A model generated the notes under the pieces. It saw only the letters and a list, made by a program, of their open reading frames with translations, was not told the DNA's origin and did not search any database. The translations under genes were made by a program, and so were the position numbers. Shown here piece by piece: positions 1 to 7,727 of a stretch of DNA of 35,894 nucleotides (positions within the stretch are counted from its first letter, which is position 1; the number at the start of each line of letters is the position of its first letter). The DNA comes from an uncultured Clostridia bacterium (GTDB lineage: Bacteria > Bacillota > Clostridia > Christensenellales > Borkfalkiaceae), in NCBI GenBank assembly GCA_947625095.1, contig CANQMX010000018.1, positions 1 through 35,894 on the forward strand, read 5' to 3'.

Positions 1-68
1 GAACACACGGCAGGCGGCTTAACCGCCGTCTGCCACTTGTGTCCCTCAGCACATCTTACGAGGATAAG

Positions 69-140
69 GAAAGTGGGCAAATCCCCACTTTCGAGTTGCG
101 CACAAAACGTGCGCAGAGAAGCGGGAAGCCCGCCTTCTCT
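69..140. other. Three hairpins tiled end to end
   Basis: Three perfect or near-perfect inverted repeats follow one another almost without gaps: a 9-bp stem (69-77/84-92), a 7-bp stem (97-103/109-115) and an 11-bp stem with one bulge (115-125/129-140). A T-run follows at about 158-163, so the block could be the 3' end of a transcript entering from the left. A hairpin at about 9-34 precedes it. I see no coding potential in 1-170. Confidence 0.5.
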
Positions 141-174
141 TGTCCCCAGAAAGAAAATTTTTTTGCGCAAACCC

Positions 175-203
175 TTGACTCTTCGGATGAGATAGTGTAA
201 AAT
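175..203 (+). promoter_or_regulatory. Sigma-A promoter of the RHH-like gene
   Basis: TTGACT (175-180) is followed by a 17-nt spacer and TAAAAT (198-203). Transcription would start near 210, inside the palindrome described next. Confidence 0.8.
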
Positions 204-237
204 ATATATGTCGTATGAATACGATTGATATATTTTA
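198..237. promoter_or_regulatory. 40-bp palindromic operator over -10 and start site
   Basis: A nested inverted repeat is centred at 217/218. The outer arms TAAAATATAT (198-207) and ATATATTTTA (228-237) match perfectly, as do the inner arms TCGTAT (211-216) and ATACGA (219-224). The palindrome covers the -10 box and the start site and ends just before the ribosome binding site (239-243). A repressor bound here would block transcription of the gene at 249. Confidence 0.6.
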
Positions 238-248
238 CGGAGGTCACT

Positions 249-533
249 ATGGAAAAGAAACCGAGAGCAATCAAGGACAAGCGTTATGAGGAGAAGCACA
301 AAGCGGAGCGCAAAGCGAAAAATGCCACTTGGGGAACGAGCATCCCCCGTGAGAAAGCGGAGCAAATCAACGCCTTTCTCGAAAAGTACGGCTATACCAA
401 AGTCCAACTGATAGAAGCAGGCTACAAAGCCTTGTTGGACGATGCAGGCGAACGTAATCTTTCGCTCGGTAAAATCATGGACAAGTACGACGACTTTTTC
501 GGATTTGAGTCGGAGAAAAATAAATCCGAGTAA
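249..533 (+). CDS. Small RHH-like DNA-binding protein
   Basis: A 94-residue, highly charged protein. The first 30 residues are Lys/Arg/Glu rich. After that, TWGTSIP could be the beta strand of a ribbon-helix-helix fold, followed by two predicted helices (around AEQINAFLEKYG and KVQLIEAGYKAL). The start at 249 is chosen over an in-frame ATG at 225 because GGAGG at 239-243 sits 5 nt before it and 225 lies inside the operator palindrome. RHH proteins bind palindromic DNA and often repress their own promoter, which fits the 40-bp palindrome here. Proteins of this type are common on plasmids and integrative elements. The fold call is by pattern only, and the cellular role is unknown. Confidence 0.65.
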   Translation: MEKKPRAIKDKRYEEKHKAERKAKNATWGTSIPREKAEQINAFLEKYGYTKVQLIEAGYKALLDDAGERNLSLGKIMDKYDDFFGFESEKNKSE

Positions 534-665
534 CAAAAACATGGCTCCCGCAAAAAGACGAAGTATTTTTGTGGGAAGAGGAGCGGCAAGTCGAAAATAA
601 CAGCCGCGAAATGAAAATGAGCGGCGGGTGCAAAGACTTTGCCGCGACGACAAGGAGGAAACGCG

Positions 666-797
666 ATGGAAAGAGCAAATTGTATACAAGGTTATAATGG
701 CACAACGGAACGACCTGTGTCGAAAAAAGACAAGTTTCAATACAATTACCTCGCGGATGAAGTGTATACGAACGCATTAATCGGATTCCCATTATGA
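666..797 (+). CDS. 43-residue hypothetical protein
   Basis: AGGAGG (653-658) lies 7 nt before an ATG that opens 43 codons ending in TGA at 795-797. The product begins MERANCIQGYN and is rich in Asn, Tyr and Lys. The strong ribosome binding site is the main support. The ORF lies in an otherwise gene-free stretch (534-862) that also has a hairpin at about 545-575 (arms TCCCGCAAAAA and TTTTTGTGGGA, one G:U pair). I recognise no family. It may be a real small protein or the 5' remnant of a longer gene cut off when this accessory region was rearranged. Confidence 0.4.
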   Translation: MERANCIQGYNGTTERPVSKKDKFQYNYLADEVYTNALIGFPL

Positions 798-813
798 AAA
801 TCGCAAAAAAAAC

Positions 814-842
814 TTGAGATAAATTCATATTCGTGCTATAAT
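814..842 (+). promoter_or_regulatory. Sigma-A promoter of the GIY-YIG gene
   Basis: TTGAGA (814-819), a 17-nt spacer and TATAAT (837-842) with an extended TGC. The leader is only about 14 nt, with AGGAG at 853-857 before the ATG at 863. Confidence 0.85.
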
Positions 843-862
843 AATTTCTAGTAGGAGCACAT

Positions 863-1717
863 ATGAAAAACTTTAATAAAACCATTCAAATGTTAATTTT
901 TGAAGGGAATCCCAATGGGCGCATTATGTGTGAGATGTCCAATTGGAATGGTAGAGTTTACAAGATTTCCAGAAGTGAACTCACGAAATTCTCCGATCGC
1001 GATGATGCTGAAAACACAGGTATATATTTTCTATTTGGCAAAGATGCGGAAAACAATGATACAATTTATATTGGTGAAGCAGAGAAAATTTTTACTCGTT
1101 TGAAACAACATTTGCAGGACGAAAATTATTGGAACGATTGTATCGTAGTCATCAGCAAAGATAATTTATTGAACAAAGCACATGTAAAATATCTCGAAAA
1201 CCAATTCTATGAAATCATCGTAAAAGCGGGACGCGCAAAAGTAATGAATGCTTCCGTCCCGACGAGATCGTCGGTGGCGGAGTTTGATCTTGCTATGCTG
1301 GAAGAGTTTATTGAGACATCAAAGCTGTTGGTCAACTCGCTGGGATATAAAGTTTTTGACGGCGTTGACGAGCATTTGAAAACCAAACATCCCGATGAAA
1401 GGTACTTTTACATAAAAGCAGCGAGAGGCGCCTGTGGGACAGGAGTAAGTGTTTCGGATGGCTTCGCTGTCTTGAAAGGGTCAGTGATCGCGGATCCCGT
1501 TTCGGCAAGCATATCTCCAAGCTTAGTCAAGTTGCGCGAAAAATTGATTGAAGATAAGACAATCGATGCTGCGCACACTTTCGTAAAGGATTACATATTT
1601 ACGAGCCCATCACTTGCGGCGGCCATCATAATGGGAAGAAATGCAAACGGCAGGACGGAATGGAGAACGCAAAAAGGGAAAACCCTTAAAGATTTGGAGG
1701 ACGGGAAAGACATTTGA
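863..1717 (+). CDS. GIY-YIG nuclease family protein with DUF4357
   Basis: A 284-residue protein with two parts. The N-terminal half holds a GIY-YIG-like nuclease core: GIYFLF and YIGEAE (about residues 52-75), then a helical segment with an ENQFYEII stretch that supplies the family's conserved Glu. The C-terminal part (about 195-284) matches DUF4357, with SPSLAAAIIMGRNANG and a TEWRTQKGKTL ending. This pairing is a known architecture in bacterial accessory regions and is presumed to act on DNA, but no substrate is established. The gene has its own consensus promoter and AGGAG site and is clearly AT-richer than the core genes to its right, consistent with recent acquisition. It could be a stand-alone homing-type nuclease or a defence or repair accessory factor. 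Confidence 0.85.
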   Translation: MKNFNKTIQMLIFEGNPNGRIMCEMSNWNGRVYKISRSELTKFSDRDDAENTGIYFLFGKDAENNDTIYIGEAEKIFTRLKQHLQDENYWNDCIVVISKDNLLNKAHVKYLENQFYEIIVKAGRAKVMNASVPTRSSVAEFDLAMLEEFIETSKLLVNSLGYKVFDGVDEHLKTKHPDERYFYIKAARGACGTGVSVSDGFAVLKGSVIADPVSASISPSLVKLREKLIEDKTIDAAHTFVKDYIFTSPSLAAAIIMGRNANGRTEWRTQKGKTLKDLEDGKDI

Positions 1718-1829
1718 TTTCCTATTGAATATTACGCGATAGGCTGTGGGGAGATCTCGGCGATATCGTACTAATTCGCCCTCTTTCGACATAGATTAAA
1801 GTATCTTTTGTCGAACGGAGGGTAATTTT

Positions 1830-2090
1830 GTGTGGCGGGAGATCGAAGAGCGCGCAAAGCGCAACGGGGAATATATCGTGAAGACGGGCTGCACGGTGCG
1901 CGCCTGCGCAAAGACACTCGGCGGGAGCAAATCGACCGTGCATAAGGATGTGACGGAGCGGCTGCGGAATATCGACCCCGAACTGTATGCGCGCGTACAG
2001 AAGGTGCTTGAATTCAATTTGAGCGAGAGGCACCTGCGCGGCGGCGACGCGACGCGGCGAAAATACGAGTTGCGCGGCAAGAAAAATTGA
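1830..2090 (+). CDS. spoIIID: Sporulation transcriptional regulator SpoIIID
   Basis: An 86-residue DNA-binding regulator of mother-cell gene expression during sporulation. Diagnostic blocks are GEYIVKTGCTVRACAKTLG, then the recognition-helix segment GSKSTVHKDVTERL (about 30-44), and a basic C-terminus with ERHLRGGDATRRKYE; all match the SpoIIID family in order and length. The start codon is GTG at 1830, with GGAGGG at 1817-1822. A hairpin (TCGACA...TGTCGA, about 1787-1815) lies just upstream and could be a regulatory site. Its presence argues that the organism makes endospores. No classical neighbour such as mbl is visible here. Confidence 0.95.
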   Translation: MWREIEERAKRNGEYIVKTGCTVRACAKTLGGSKSTVHKDVTERLRNIDPELYARVQKVLEFNLSERHLRGGDATRRKYELRGKKN

Positions 2091-2094
2091 AGAA

Positions 2095-2126
2095 ACCGCC
2101 CGTCTGTATCCATGCAGGCGGGCGGT
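2095..2126 (+). terminator. Hairpin after spoIIID
   Basis: ACCGCCCG (2095-2102) pairs with CGGGCGGT (2119-2126), with an inner CTG/CAG extension. The downstream T-tract is poor, so the terminator call is moderate. Confidence 0.5.
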
Positions 2127-2183
2127 ACACTTTGTAAAAAATAAACGGTAAAAAATTTCCTCAAGATTTCCCCGACGCGTGCC

Positions 2184-2212
2184 TTGTCATTTTTTGTCGA
2201 TTGTGCTATAAT
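2184..2212 (+). promoter_or_regulatory. Sigma-A promoter of the activase operon
   Basis: TTGTCA (2184-2189), 17-nt spacer, TATAAT (2207-2212) with extended TGC. The start would be near 2219, giving a short 20-nt leader. Confidence 0.85.
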
Positions 2213-2238
2213 GGAAAAAATCTCGCGCGGGATAGGCT

Positions 2239-5166
2239 ATGGCAAAGTTACTTGGTATCGACGTTGGCTCTACTACGGTGAAAGCGTGCGTCATGGATGA
2301 GCGGGGTGAAATTCTCTACTCCTCCTATGTGCGCCATTTTTCACGCGTAAAGGAGTGCGTGCTGGCGGAACTTGAAAAGATCCGCCCTCTTTCCGCTCGC
2401 TTTCAGGTCTGCGTGACGGGTTCTGCCGGGCTGGGACTTGCGCAGAGGGGGGATCTGCCCTTTGTGCAGGAGGTGCAGGCCGCCTACGGCGCGATCAAAA
2501 AACTCTATCCCGATGCCGACGCGGCGGTGGAACTCGGCGGCGAGGACGCCAAGATCATCTTCGTGACGGGCGGCGCGGAACAGCGCATGAACGGCAGCTG
2601 CGCGGGCGGCACGGGGGCGTTCATCGACCAGATGGCGACTCTCCTCAACCTCACCGTGGACGAGATGGACGAACTCTCCCTGCAAGCGGAAAAGATCTAT
2701 CCCATCGCTTCCCGTTGCGGCGTGTTTGCGAAGTCGGATATCCAGCCCCTCCTCAACCAAGGGGCGAAAAAGTCGGATATCGCCGCCTCCATCTTTCAGG
2801 CCGTCGTCGACCAGACCGTCTCGGGGCTTGCGCAGGGGCGGCGCATCAAGGGGAAAGTGCTCTTTTTGGGCGGGCCGCTCCACTTTTTGAAGGGGCTGAG
2901 ACGGGCATTCCAAAAGACGCTCGGTCTCGACGACGAGCACGCCATATTCCCCGAAAACGGCCCTTGCTTCATGTCTGTGGGCGCGGCGCTCCATGCGGCC
3001 ACCGAGAAGGAGGAGGAACTCGACGCCATCGCCGCGCGTATTTCCTCGGCTTCGGCGGGGGAGAACATCGCCGTGGGGAAGCCGCTCTTCTCCTCCCAGC
3101 AGGAATACAGCGATTTCATCGGCCGCCATATGCGGAGCGATCTGCAATTTGAAAACATCTTAAAATACGAGGGCGACGCATACCTCGGCATCGATTCCGG
3201 CTCGACGACGACCAAGCTCATGCTCATCACGCCCGACAATAAAATTCTGTATTCGAGCTACCAGACCAACAACGGCCAGCCGCTCGACATCGTGACGAAC
3301 AAATTGCGCGAAATTTACTACCTTGCGGGCAATCGCGTGATCATCCGCGGCGCGTGCGTGACGGGCTACGGCGAGGACATGATGAAGGCGGCGTTAAAGC
3401 TCGACTTCGGCATTGTGGAGACGATGGCGCACTTCAAGGCGGCGCTCCACTTCAACCCCGATGTGGACTTCATCATCGACATAGGCGGGCAGGACATCAA
3501 GTGTTTCAAGGTGAAGAACCGCGCCATCGACAGCATCATGCTCAACGAGGCGTGCTCCTCGGGGTGCGGCTCGTTCATTCAGACGTTCGCCAAGGCCATG
3601 GGCATGGAGATAGAACCCTTCTCCCGTCTCGGGCTGTTCGCAAAGCACCCCGTGGAACTAGGTTCGCGGTGCACGGTGTTCATGAACAGTTCTGTAAAGC
3701 AGGCGCAGAAGGAGGGGGCGACCATCGAGGATATCTCCGCGGGGCTATCCGCCTCCATCGTGAAGAACGCCATCTACAAAGTCATCCGCGCGCGCACGTC
3801 CGATGAACTCGGCAAGCACATTGTGGTGCAGGGCGGCACATTTTTGAACGACGCGGTGCTCCGCTCTTTTGAACTTGAAATGGGGCGGGAGGTCATTCGC
3901 CCCGCCATTGCAGGGCTGATGGGCGCGTTCGGCGCGGCGCTCTATGCAAAGGAGAATACGGCGGCGGACAAGTTGATCTCCGCCATGGTCACCGAGGCGG
4001 AACTGCAAAACTTCCGCTATACCTCGAAGTCGGTCACCTGCGGCGGCTGCACCTCCAAATGCAGCGTGAATATTCTGACGTTCGCCGACGGGCGGCGGTT
4101 CATCTCGGGCAACAAGTGCGAGCGCGGCGCGGGGATGAAGCCCGCTGCAAACCCGCTCGATCTCTATCGCTACAAGTACGAGGCGCTCCTCTCGCTGCCG
4201 CGCCCCATGAACGCGCCCCGCGCGCGGGTGGGGCTTCCGCTGCAACTTTTGATGTATGAACAACTCCCGCTGTGGACGGGCTTTTTCGAGACGTGCGGGT
4301 TTGAAGTGGTGCTCTCGGACAGGAGTTCGCGCGAACTCTACTTCCGCGGGCAGCACACCGTGGCGAGCGATACCGCCTGCTACCCCGCAAAACTCATGCA
4401 CGGGCACATCGAGAGCCTCCTCGATAAGGGGGTGGACTTCATCTTCTACCCCTGCGAGAGTTACAACTTGGATGAGCATGACAGCGTAAACCACTTCAAC
4501 TGTCCCGTCGTGGCGTACTACCCCGAACTGTTGAAGGCGAACAACGAGCGCCTCACGGATGATAATCTCGTGATGCCGTACATCGACCCCAACAGCGAAA
4601 AGACGACGGTGAAGGCGCTCTGCCGCGCCCTCAAACGGTACAGGCTTTCCGCCTCCCTCGTGAAGAGGGCGTTCCGCGAGGGTATGCGCCGCATGGAGGC
4701 ATACCATGTCGCGGTCGTGGAGGAGGGAAAGCGCGTCGTCGCCGAGGCGGAGCGGGAGGGAAAACAGGTCGTCATTCTCGCGGGAAGGCCGTACCATGTC
4801 GACCCCGAGATCAACCACGGCGTCAATAAACTGCTCACTTCCCTGGGGCTTGCCGTGCTCTCGGAGGACGCCGTGTTCGAGGAGGGCAACCTTGTAAAGG
4901 TCAACGTTCTCAACCAATGGACGTACCATGCCCGCCTCTACCGCGCTGCGGAGTATGCGACGCGCCATAAAAATATCAACCTCGTGCAACTCGTCTCCTT
5001 CGGGTGCGGCATCGACGCCATCACGACGGACGAGGTGCGCGCCATTCTGGAAGGCTGCGGCAAACTGTACACGCAGATCAAGATAGACGAGATCAACAAT
5101 CTGGGCGTTGTGAAGATACGGCTTCGCTCCATGCTTGCCGCCATCGAGGAGCAGTCAAGGCGATGA
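2239..5166 (+). CDS. Tandem BadF/HgdC-type activase fused to DUF2229 domain
   Basis: A 975-residue protein with two ASKHA ATPase domains in series followed by a cysteine-rich DUF2229/COG3580 module. Domain 1 starts GIDVGSTTVK (about residue 6) and carries Cys121 (SCAGGTGAF) and Cys160 (SRCGVF). Domain 2 starts GIDSGSTTTK (about 316) and carries Cys439 (EACSSGCGSF) and Cys478 (SRCTVF). In HgdC-type activases two such cysteines per subunit hold one [4Fe-4S] cluster between two identical subunits, so this fusion looks like a built-in pseudo-dimer. The C-terminal part has Cys601, 604 and 608 (TCGGCTSKC), TACYPAK and FGCGID motifs. Activases use ATP to send low-potential electrons to a dehydratase-like partner; the next gene overlaps by 4 nt and is that partner. 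The substrate is unknown. Confidence 0.9.
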   Translation: MAKLLGIDVGSTTVKACVMDERGEILYSSYVRHFSRVKECVLAELEKIRPLSARFQVCVTGSAGLGLAQRGDLPFVQEVQAAYGAIKKLYPDADAAVELGGEDAKIIFVTGGAEQRMNGSCAGGTGAFIDQMATLLNLTVDEMDELSLQAEKIYPIASRCGVFAKSDIQPLLNQGAKKSDIAASIFQAVVDQTVSGLAQGRRIKGKVLFLGGPLHFLKGLRRAFQKTLGLDDEHAIFPENGPCFMSVGAALHAATEKEEELDAIAARISSASAGENIAVGKPLFSSQQEYSDFIGRHMRSDLQFENILKYEGDAYLGIDSGSTTTKLMLITPDNKILYSSYQTNNGQPLDIVTNKLREIYYLAGNRVIIRGACVTGYGEDMMKAALKLDFGIVETMAHFKAALHFNPDVDFIIDIGGQDIKCFKVKNRAIDSIMLNEACSSGCGSFIQTFAKAMGMEIEPFSRLGLFAKHPVELGSRCTVFMNSSVKQAQKEGATIEDISAGLSASIVKNAIYKVIRARTSDELGKHIVVQGGTFLNDAVLRSFELEMGREVIRPAIAGLMGAFGAALYAKENTAADKLISAMVTEAELQNFRYTSKSVTCGGCTSKCSVNILTFADGRRFISGNKCERGAGMKPAANPLDLYRYKYEALLSLPRPMNAPRARVGLPLQLLMYEQLPLWTGFFETCGFEVVLSDRSSRELYFRGQHTVASDTACYPAKLMHGHIESLLDKGVDFIFYPCESYNLDEHDSVNHFNCPVVAYYPELLKANNERLTDDNLVMPYIDPNSEKTTVKALCRALKRYRLSASLVKRAFREGMRRMEAYHVAVVEEGKRVVAEAEREGKQVVILAGRPYHVDPEINHGVNKLLTSLGLAVLSEDAVFEEGNLVKVNVLNQWTYHARLYRAAEYATRHKNINLVQLVSFGCGIDAITTDEVRAILEGCGKLYTQIKIDEINNLGVVKIRLRSMLAAIEEQSRR

Positions 5167-6431
5167 GTACGGCGACGCAAAAAAAGACGGTGGATCTCAC
5201 CGAACAATACGCAAAATTTCCCGATGAAAGGCGGGGCGAGTACACCATTCTCGTGCCCGATATGCTCCCGTGGCACTTCGAATTGCTCATCTATGCCGTG
5301 GGGCGGCGGGGCTATCACATGGAGATGCTGCAAAACCACGGGCGGCAGGTCATCGACGAGGGCTTAAAGCACGTCCACAACGATACCTGCTTCCCCGCGC
5401 TGTGCATCATCGGGCAGTACCTCGACGCCTTGAAGAGCGGCAAGTACGATCCCGATAAAACGGCGGTGCTCATCACGCAGTCGGGCGGCGGCTGCCGCGC
5501 CAGCAACTATGTGCCCCTCATCCGCAAGGCGTTAAAGGCGGAGTTCCCGCAAGTGCCCGTGCTCTCGCTGAATTTGGCGGGGCTTGAAAGGGGCAACGGG
5601 ATAAAACTCGATCTCTCCCTCCTCCTTGATATCGCCTACGGCATCTTTTACGGCGACCTCATCATGACGTGCTTCAACCAGACTGCGCCCTACGAAGCGC
5701 ACACGGGCGACAGCGTAGCAGCACGGGATAGGTGCATGGCGGCGTTGAAGGCGACCATCGACCGCAAAAAATTCCACAAATGGAAGCGCAACGCGCAGTT
5801 TATCCTGCAAACGTTTGCCGCCGTGTCCACGACGGGCGAAAAAAAGATAAAGGTCGGCATCGTGGGCGAGATCTACGTCAAGTATTCGCCGCTCGGCAAT
5901 TCCGACCTCGAAAAGTTTTTGCTCTCCGAGGGGTGCGAGCCGGTCGTGCCCGCGCTCATGGACTTCATGCTGTATTGCATCGTCAACAATCTGAACGACG
6001 CCAAACTCTACGGGCGGCATCGCACCCGCGCGCTCTTCCTGCGTATCGTGTACGCGTATCTTCGCAGGCGGCAGAAAAAACTCATCGCCCTCATGAAAAA
6101 GCAGGGGCGGTTCGAGCCGATGCACGAGATAGAACACCTGCGCAAGTGTGCAGATAAGGTGTTGAACCAAGGCGTCAAGATGGGGGAGGGGTGGCTTATC
6201 CCTGCCGAGATGGCGGCGCTCTGCGAAACGGGCACGGAGAACATCGTTTGCACCCAGCCGTTCGGGTGTCTGCCCAACCACATCGCGGGCAAGGGGGCGG
6301 TGCGCACGGTGAAAAAACTGTACCCTGAGGCCAACATCGTGCCCGTCGATTACGACCCCTCGGCAACGCGCGTCAATCAAGAAAACAGGATAAAACTCAT
6401 GCTCGCGCAGGCGCGCGAAAAGCAAGAATAA
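5163..6431 (+). CDS. 2-hydroxyacyl-CoA dehydratase-like subunit (COG3581 type)
   Basis: A 422-residue protein. The ATG at 5163 overlaps the upstream stop (ATGA), indicating translational coupling with the activase. Cysteine-containing motifs NDTCFPALC, SGGGCRASNY and QPFGCLPNHIAGKG are those of the COG3581 half of activase/dehydratase fusion proteins; here that half is a separate gene. Related proteins hold an Fe-S cluster and carry out ATP-driven, radical-type reductions or dehydrations. The family also includes double-cubane cluster proteins, so an enzyme other than a hydroxyacyl-CoA dehydratase is possible. No CoA-transferase, electron-transfer flavoprotein or acyl-CoA dehydrogenase lies nearby, so the pathway cannot be read from context. 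The gene ends at a strong terminator. Confidence 0.85.
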   Translation: MSTATQKKTVDLTEQYAKFPDERRGEYTILVPDMLPWHFELLIYAVGRRGYHMEMLQNHGRQVIDEGLKHVHNDTCFPALCIIGQYLDALKSGKYDPDKTAVLITQSGGGCRASNYVPLIRKALKAEFPQVPVLSLNLAGLERGNGIKLDLSLLLDIAYGIFYGDLIMTCFNQTAPYEAHTGDSVAARDRCMAALKATIDRKKFHKWKRNAQFILQTFAAVSTTGEKKIKVGIVGEIYVKYSPLGNSDLEKFLLSEGCEPVVPALMDFMLYCIVNNLNDAKLYGRHRTRALFLRIVYAYLRRRQKKLIALMKKQGRFEPMHEIEHLRKCADKVLNQGVKMGEGWLIPAEMAALCETGTENIVCTQPFGCLPNHIAGKGAVRTVKKLYPEANIVPVDYDPSATRVNQENRIKLMLAQAREKQE

Positions 6432-6444
6432 ACGCAAAAAATAA

Positions 6445-6476
6445 CCCCGTACCTCGGACATGGTACGGGGATTTTT
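6445..6476. terminator. Bidirectional intrinsic terminator
   Basis: CCCCGTACC (6445-6453) pairs with GGTACGGGG (6462-6470), followed by ATTTTTGTT. The A-rich left flank gives a U-run on the other strand, so it also serves the convergent CDF gene. Confidence 0.9.
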
Positions 6477-6487
6477 GTTATAGTGGG

Positions 6488-7588
6488 CTATTCGCGCTCG
6501 ATGTTGACGGCGGGTTCGTAGTCGCCCAGCTGCTTTACAATGGCGACGAGTTCATCGTAGATCTCCTCGTCCGTCCGCTTGCAGTTGTAGGGCACGCCCA
6601 CATCGAATTCCACGCGGTTGGTATTGGGGATAAGGCGGAAATCGTGCAGTTCCAGCCCCTCGGCAAGTTCGCGCGCCTCCTCCCACACTTTGAGTTTGAG
6701 GGCGGATTCCTCGCGGTTCGTAAGGTCTACGGGGTCGATGTGCACGGTGAGCACGACGCCCGTCTCCTTTTTGACGCGCGCCTCCAACGCGTCGATCGCC
6801 GTGTGCGCGTCGAGCATGGAGAGGCTTGCGTCCATCTCGGTGTGAATGGTGGCAAAGGAAACGCCCTTCCCGTAGGTGTAAATTTGCAGGTCGTGCACGC
6901 CGAGCACGCCGTCCGTTGCAAGGCTCATGTCGCGGATGCGCTCGGCAAGGGCGGGTTCGGGCGCCTGCCCCAAAAGGCGCGAACTCGCCTCTGTGATGAT
7001 CTTGACACCCTGCCACACGATGAAGAGGGAGACGAGAATTCCCGCCCAGCCGTCGGCGGAGGGGAGATAGGGGCAGACGAGCGCGCCGATGATGACGGCA
7101 AGCGTTGCAAAACCGTCGCAGAAACTGTCCGTCGCCGCAGCTTTCAAGGTGGAAGAATCCAGCCGCCTCGCATAGACGCGGTAGAGCGCGCACATACAAA
7201 ATTTTACGGCAATGGAGATGCCGAGCACGAGAAAGACGAGCCACGAAAGGGCGGGCGTCTTGTGTTGCACGAGGGTCTCGATGGCCTCCCGCAGGAGGCC
7301 GACGGCGAGCAGGAGCACAAAAAATCCCGTGATCATCGCGGCGACGTATTCGGCACGGTGGTGGCCGTAGGGGTGCTCCTTGTCGGCGGGCTTCGCGGCG
7401 ATAAAGAAGGCGATGAGGGCAACGAGGCCGCTCCCGCAGTCGCTCAGATTGTTGAAGCCGTCTGCCGTCACGGAGACAGAGCCGAAGATGAGGCCGACGG
7501 CAATTTTCCCCGCGCAAAGGAGGAGGTTGCACGCGACACCGACGGCGCAGATGACCGCGCCCTTATTTTTTGAGCGTAACGCTTGCAT
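6488..7588 (-). CDS. Cation diffusion facilitator family transporter
   Basis: A 366-residue integral membrane protein that exports divalent metal ions (Zn, Mn, Fe or Co) by proton antiport. Six membrane spans lie in the first about 200 residues. Metal-site residues are visible in span 2 (ADGFNNLSD) and span 5 (ATDSFCDG), with the conserved HPYGHHRAEY loop between spans 2 and 3. The cytoplasmic C-terminal domain (from about 205) is longer than in minimal CDFs and continues for an extra 70 residues after the usual ferredoxin-like fold. A perfect consensus promoter ends only 6 nt before the ATG and there is no ribosome binding site, so the mRNA may be leaderless. Metal specificity cannot be assigned. 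Confidence 0.92.
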   Translation of the reverse strand: MQALRSKNKGAVICAVGVACNLLLCAGKIAVGLIFGSVSVTADGFNNLSDCGSGLVALIAFFIAAKPADKEHPYGHHRAEYVAAMITGFFVLLLAVGLLREAIETLVQHKTPALSWLVFLVLGISIAVKFCMCALYRVYARRLDSSTLKAAATDSFCDGFATLAVIIGALVCPYLPSADGWAGILVSLFIVWQGVKIITEASSRLLGQAPEPALAERIRDMSLATDGVLGVHDLQIYTYGKGVSFATIHTEMDASLSMLDAHTAIDALEARVKKETGVVLTVHIDPVDLTNREESALKLKVWEEARELAEGLELHDFRLIPNTNRVEFDVGVPYNCKRTDEEIYDELVAIVKQLGDYEPAVNIERE

Positions 7589-7594
7589 ACCGCT

Positions 7595-7623
7595 ATTATA
7601 TGAAAGGTTTTTCGATCTGTCAA
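7595..7623 (-). promoter_or_regulatory. Perfect-consensus promoter abutting the CDF start codon
   Basis: On the minus strand TTGACA (7623-7618), exactly 17 nt, TATAAT (7600-7595). The expected start site, 7 nt on, coincides with the A of the ATG at 7588. Confidence 0.9.
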
Positions 7624-7727
7624 TAACCCGCGCCGCTCAGACGATTTTTTTGCAACTTTTCACGGGGGAGAAAACCCCCGCACCGCTCACGCAGTACGGG
7701 GATTTTGTGCCGATACGAGCGGAGCGG

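Noticed and set aside
1724-1760. A sigma-E type promoter before spoIIID (GAATATT)
   Set aside because: The -35-like sequence fits, but no CATACAAT-like -10 is found at the right distance.
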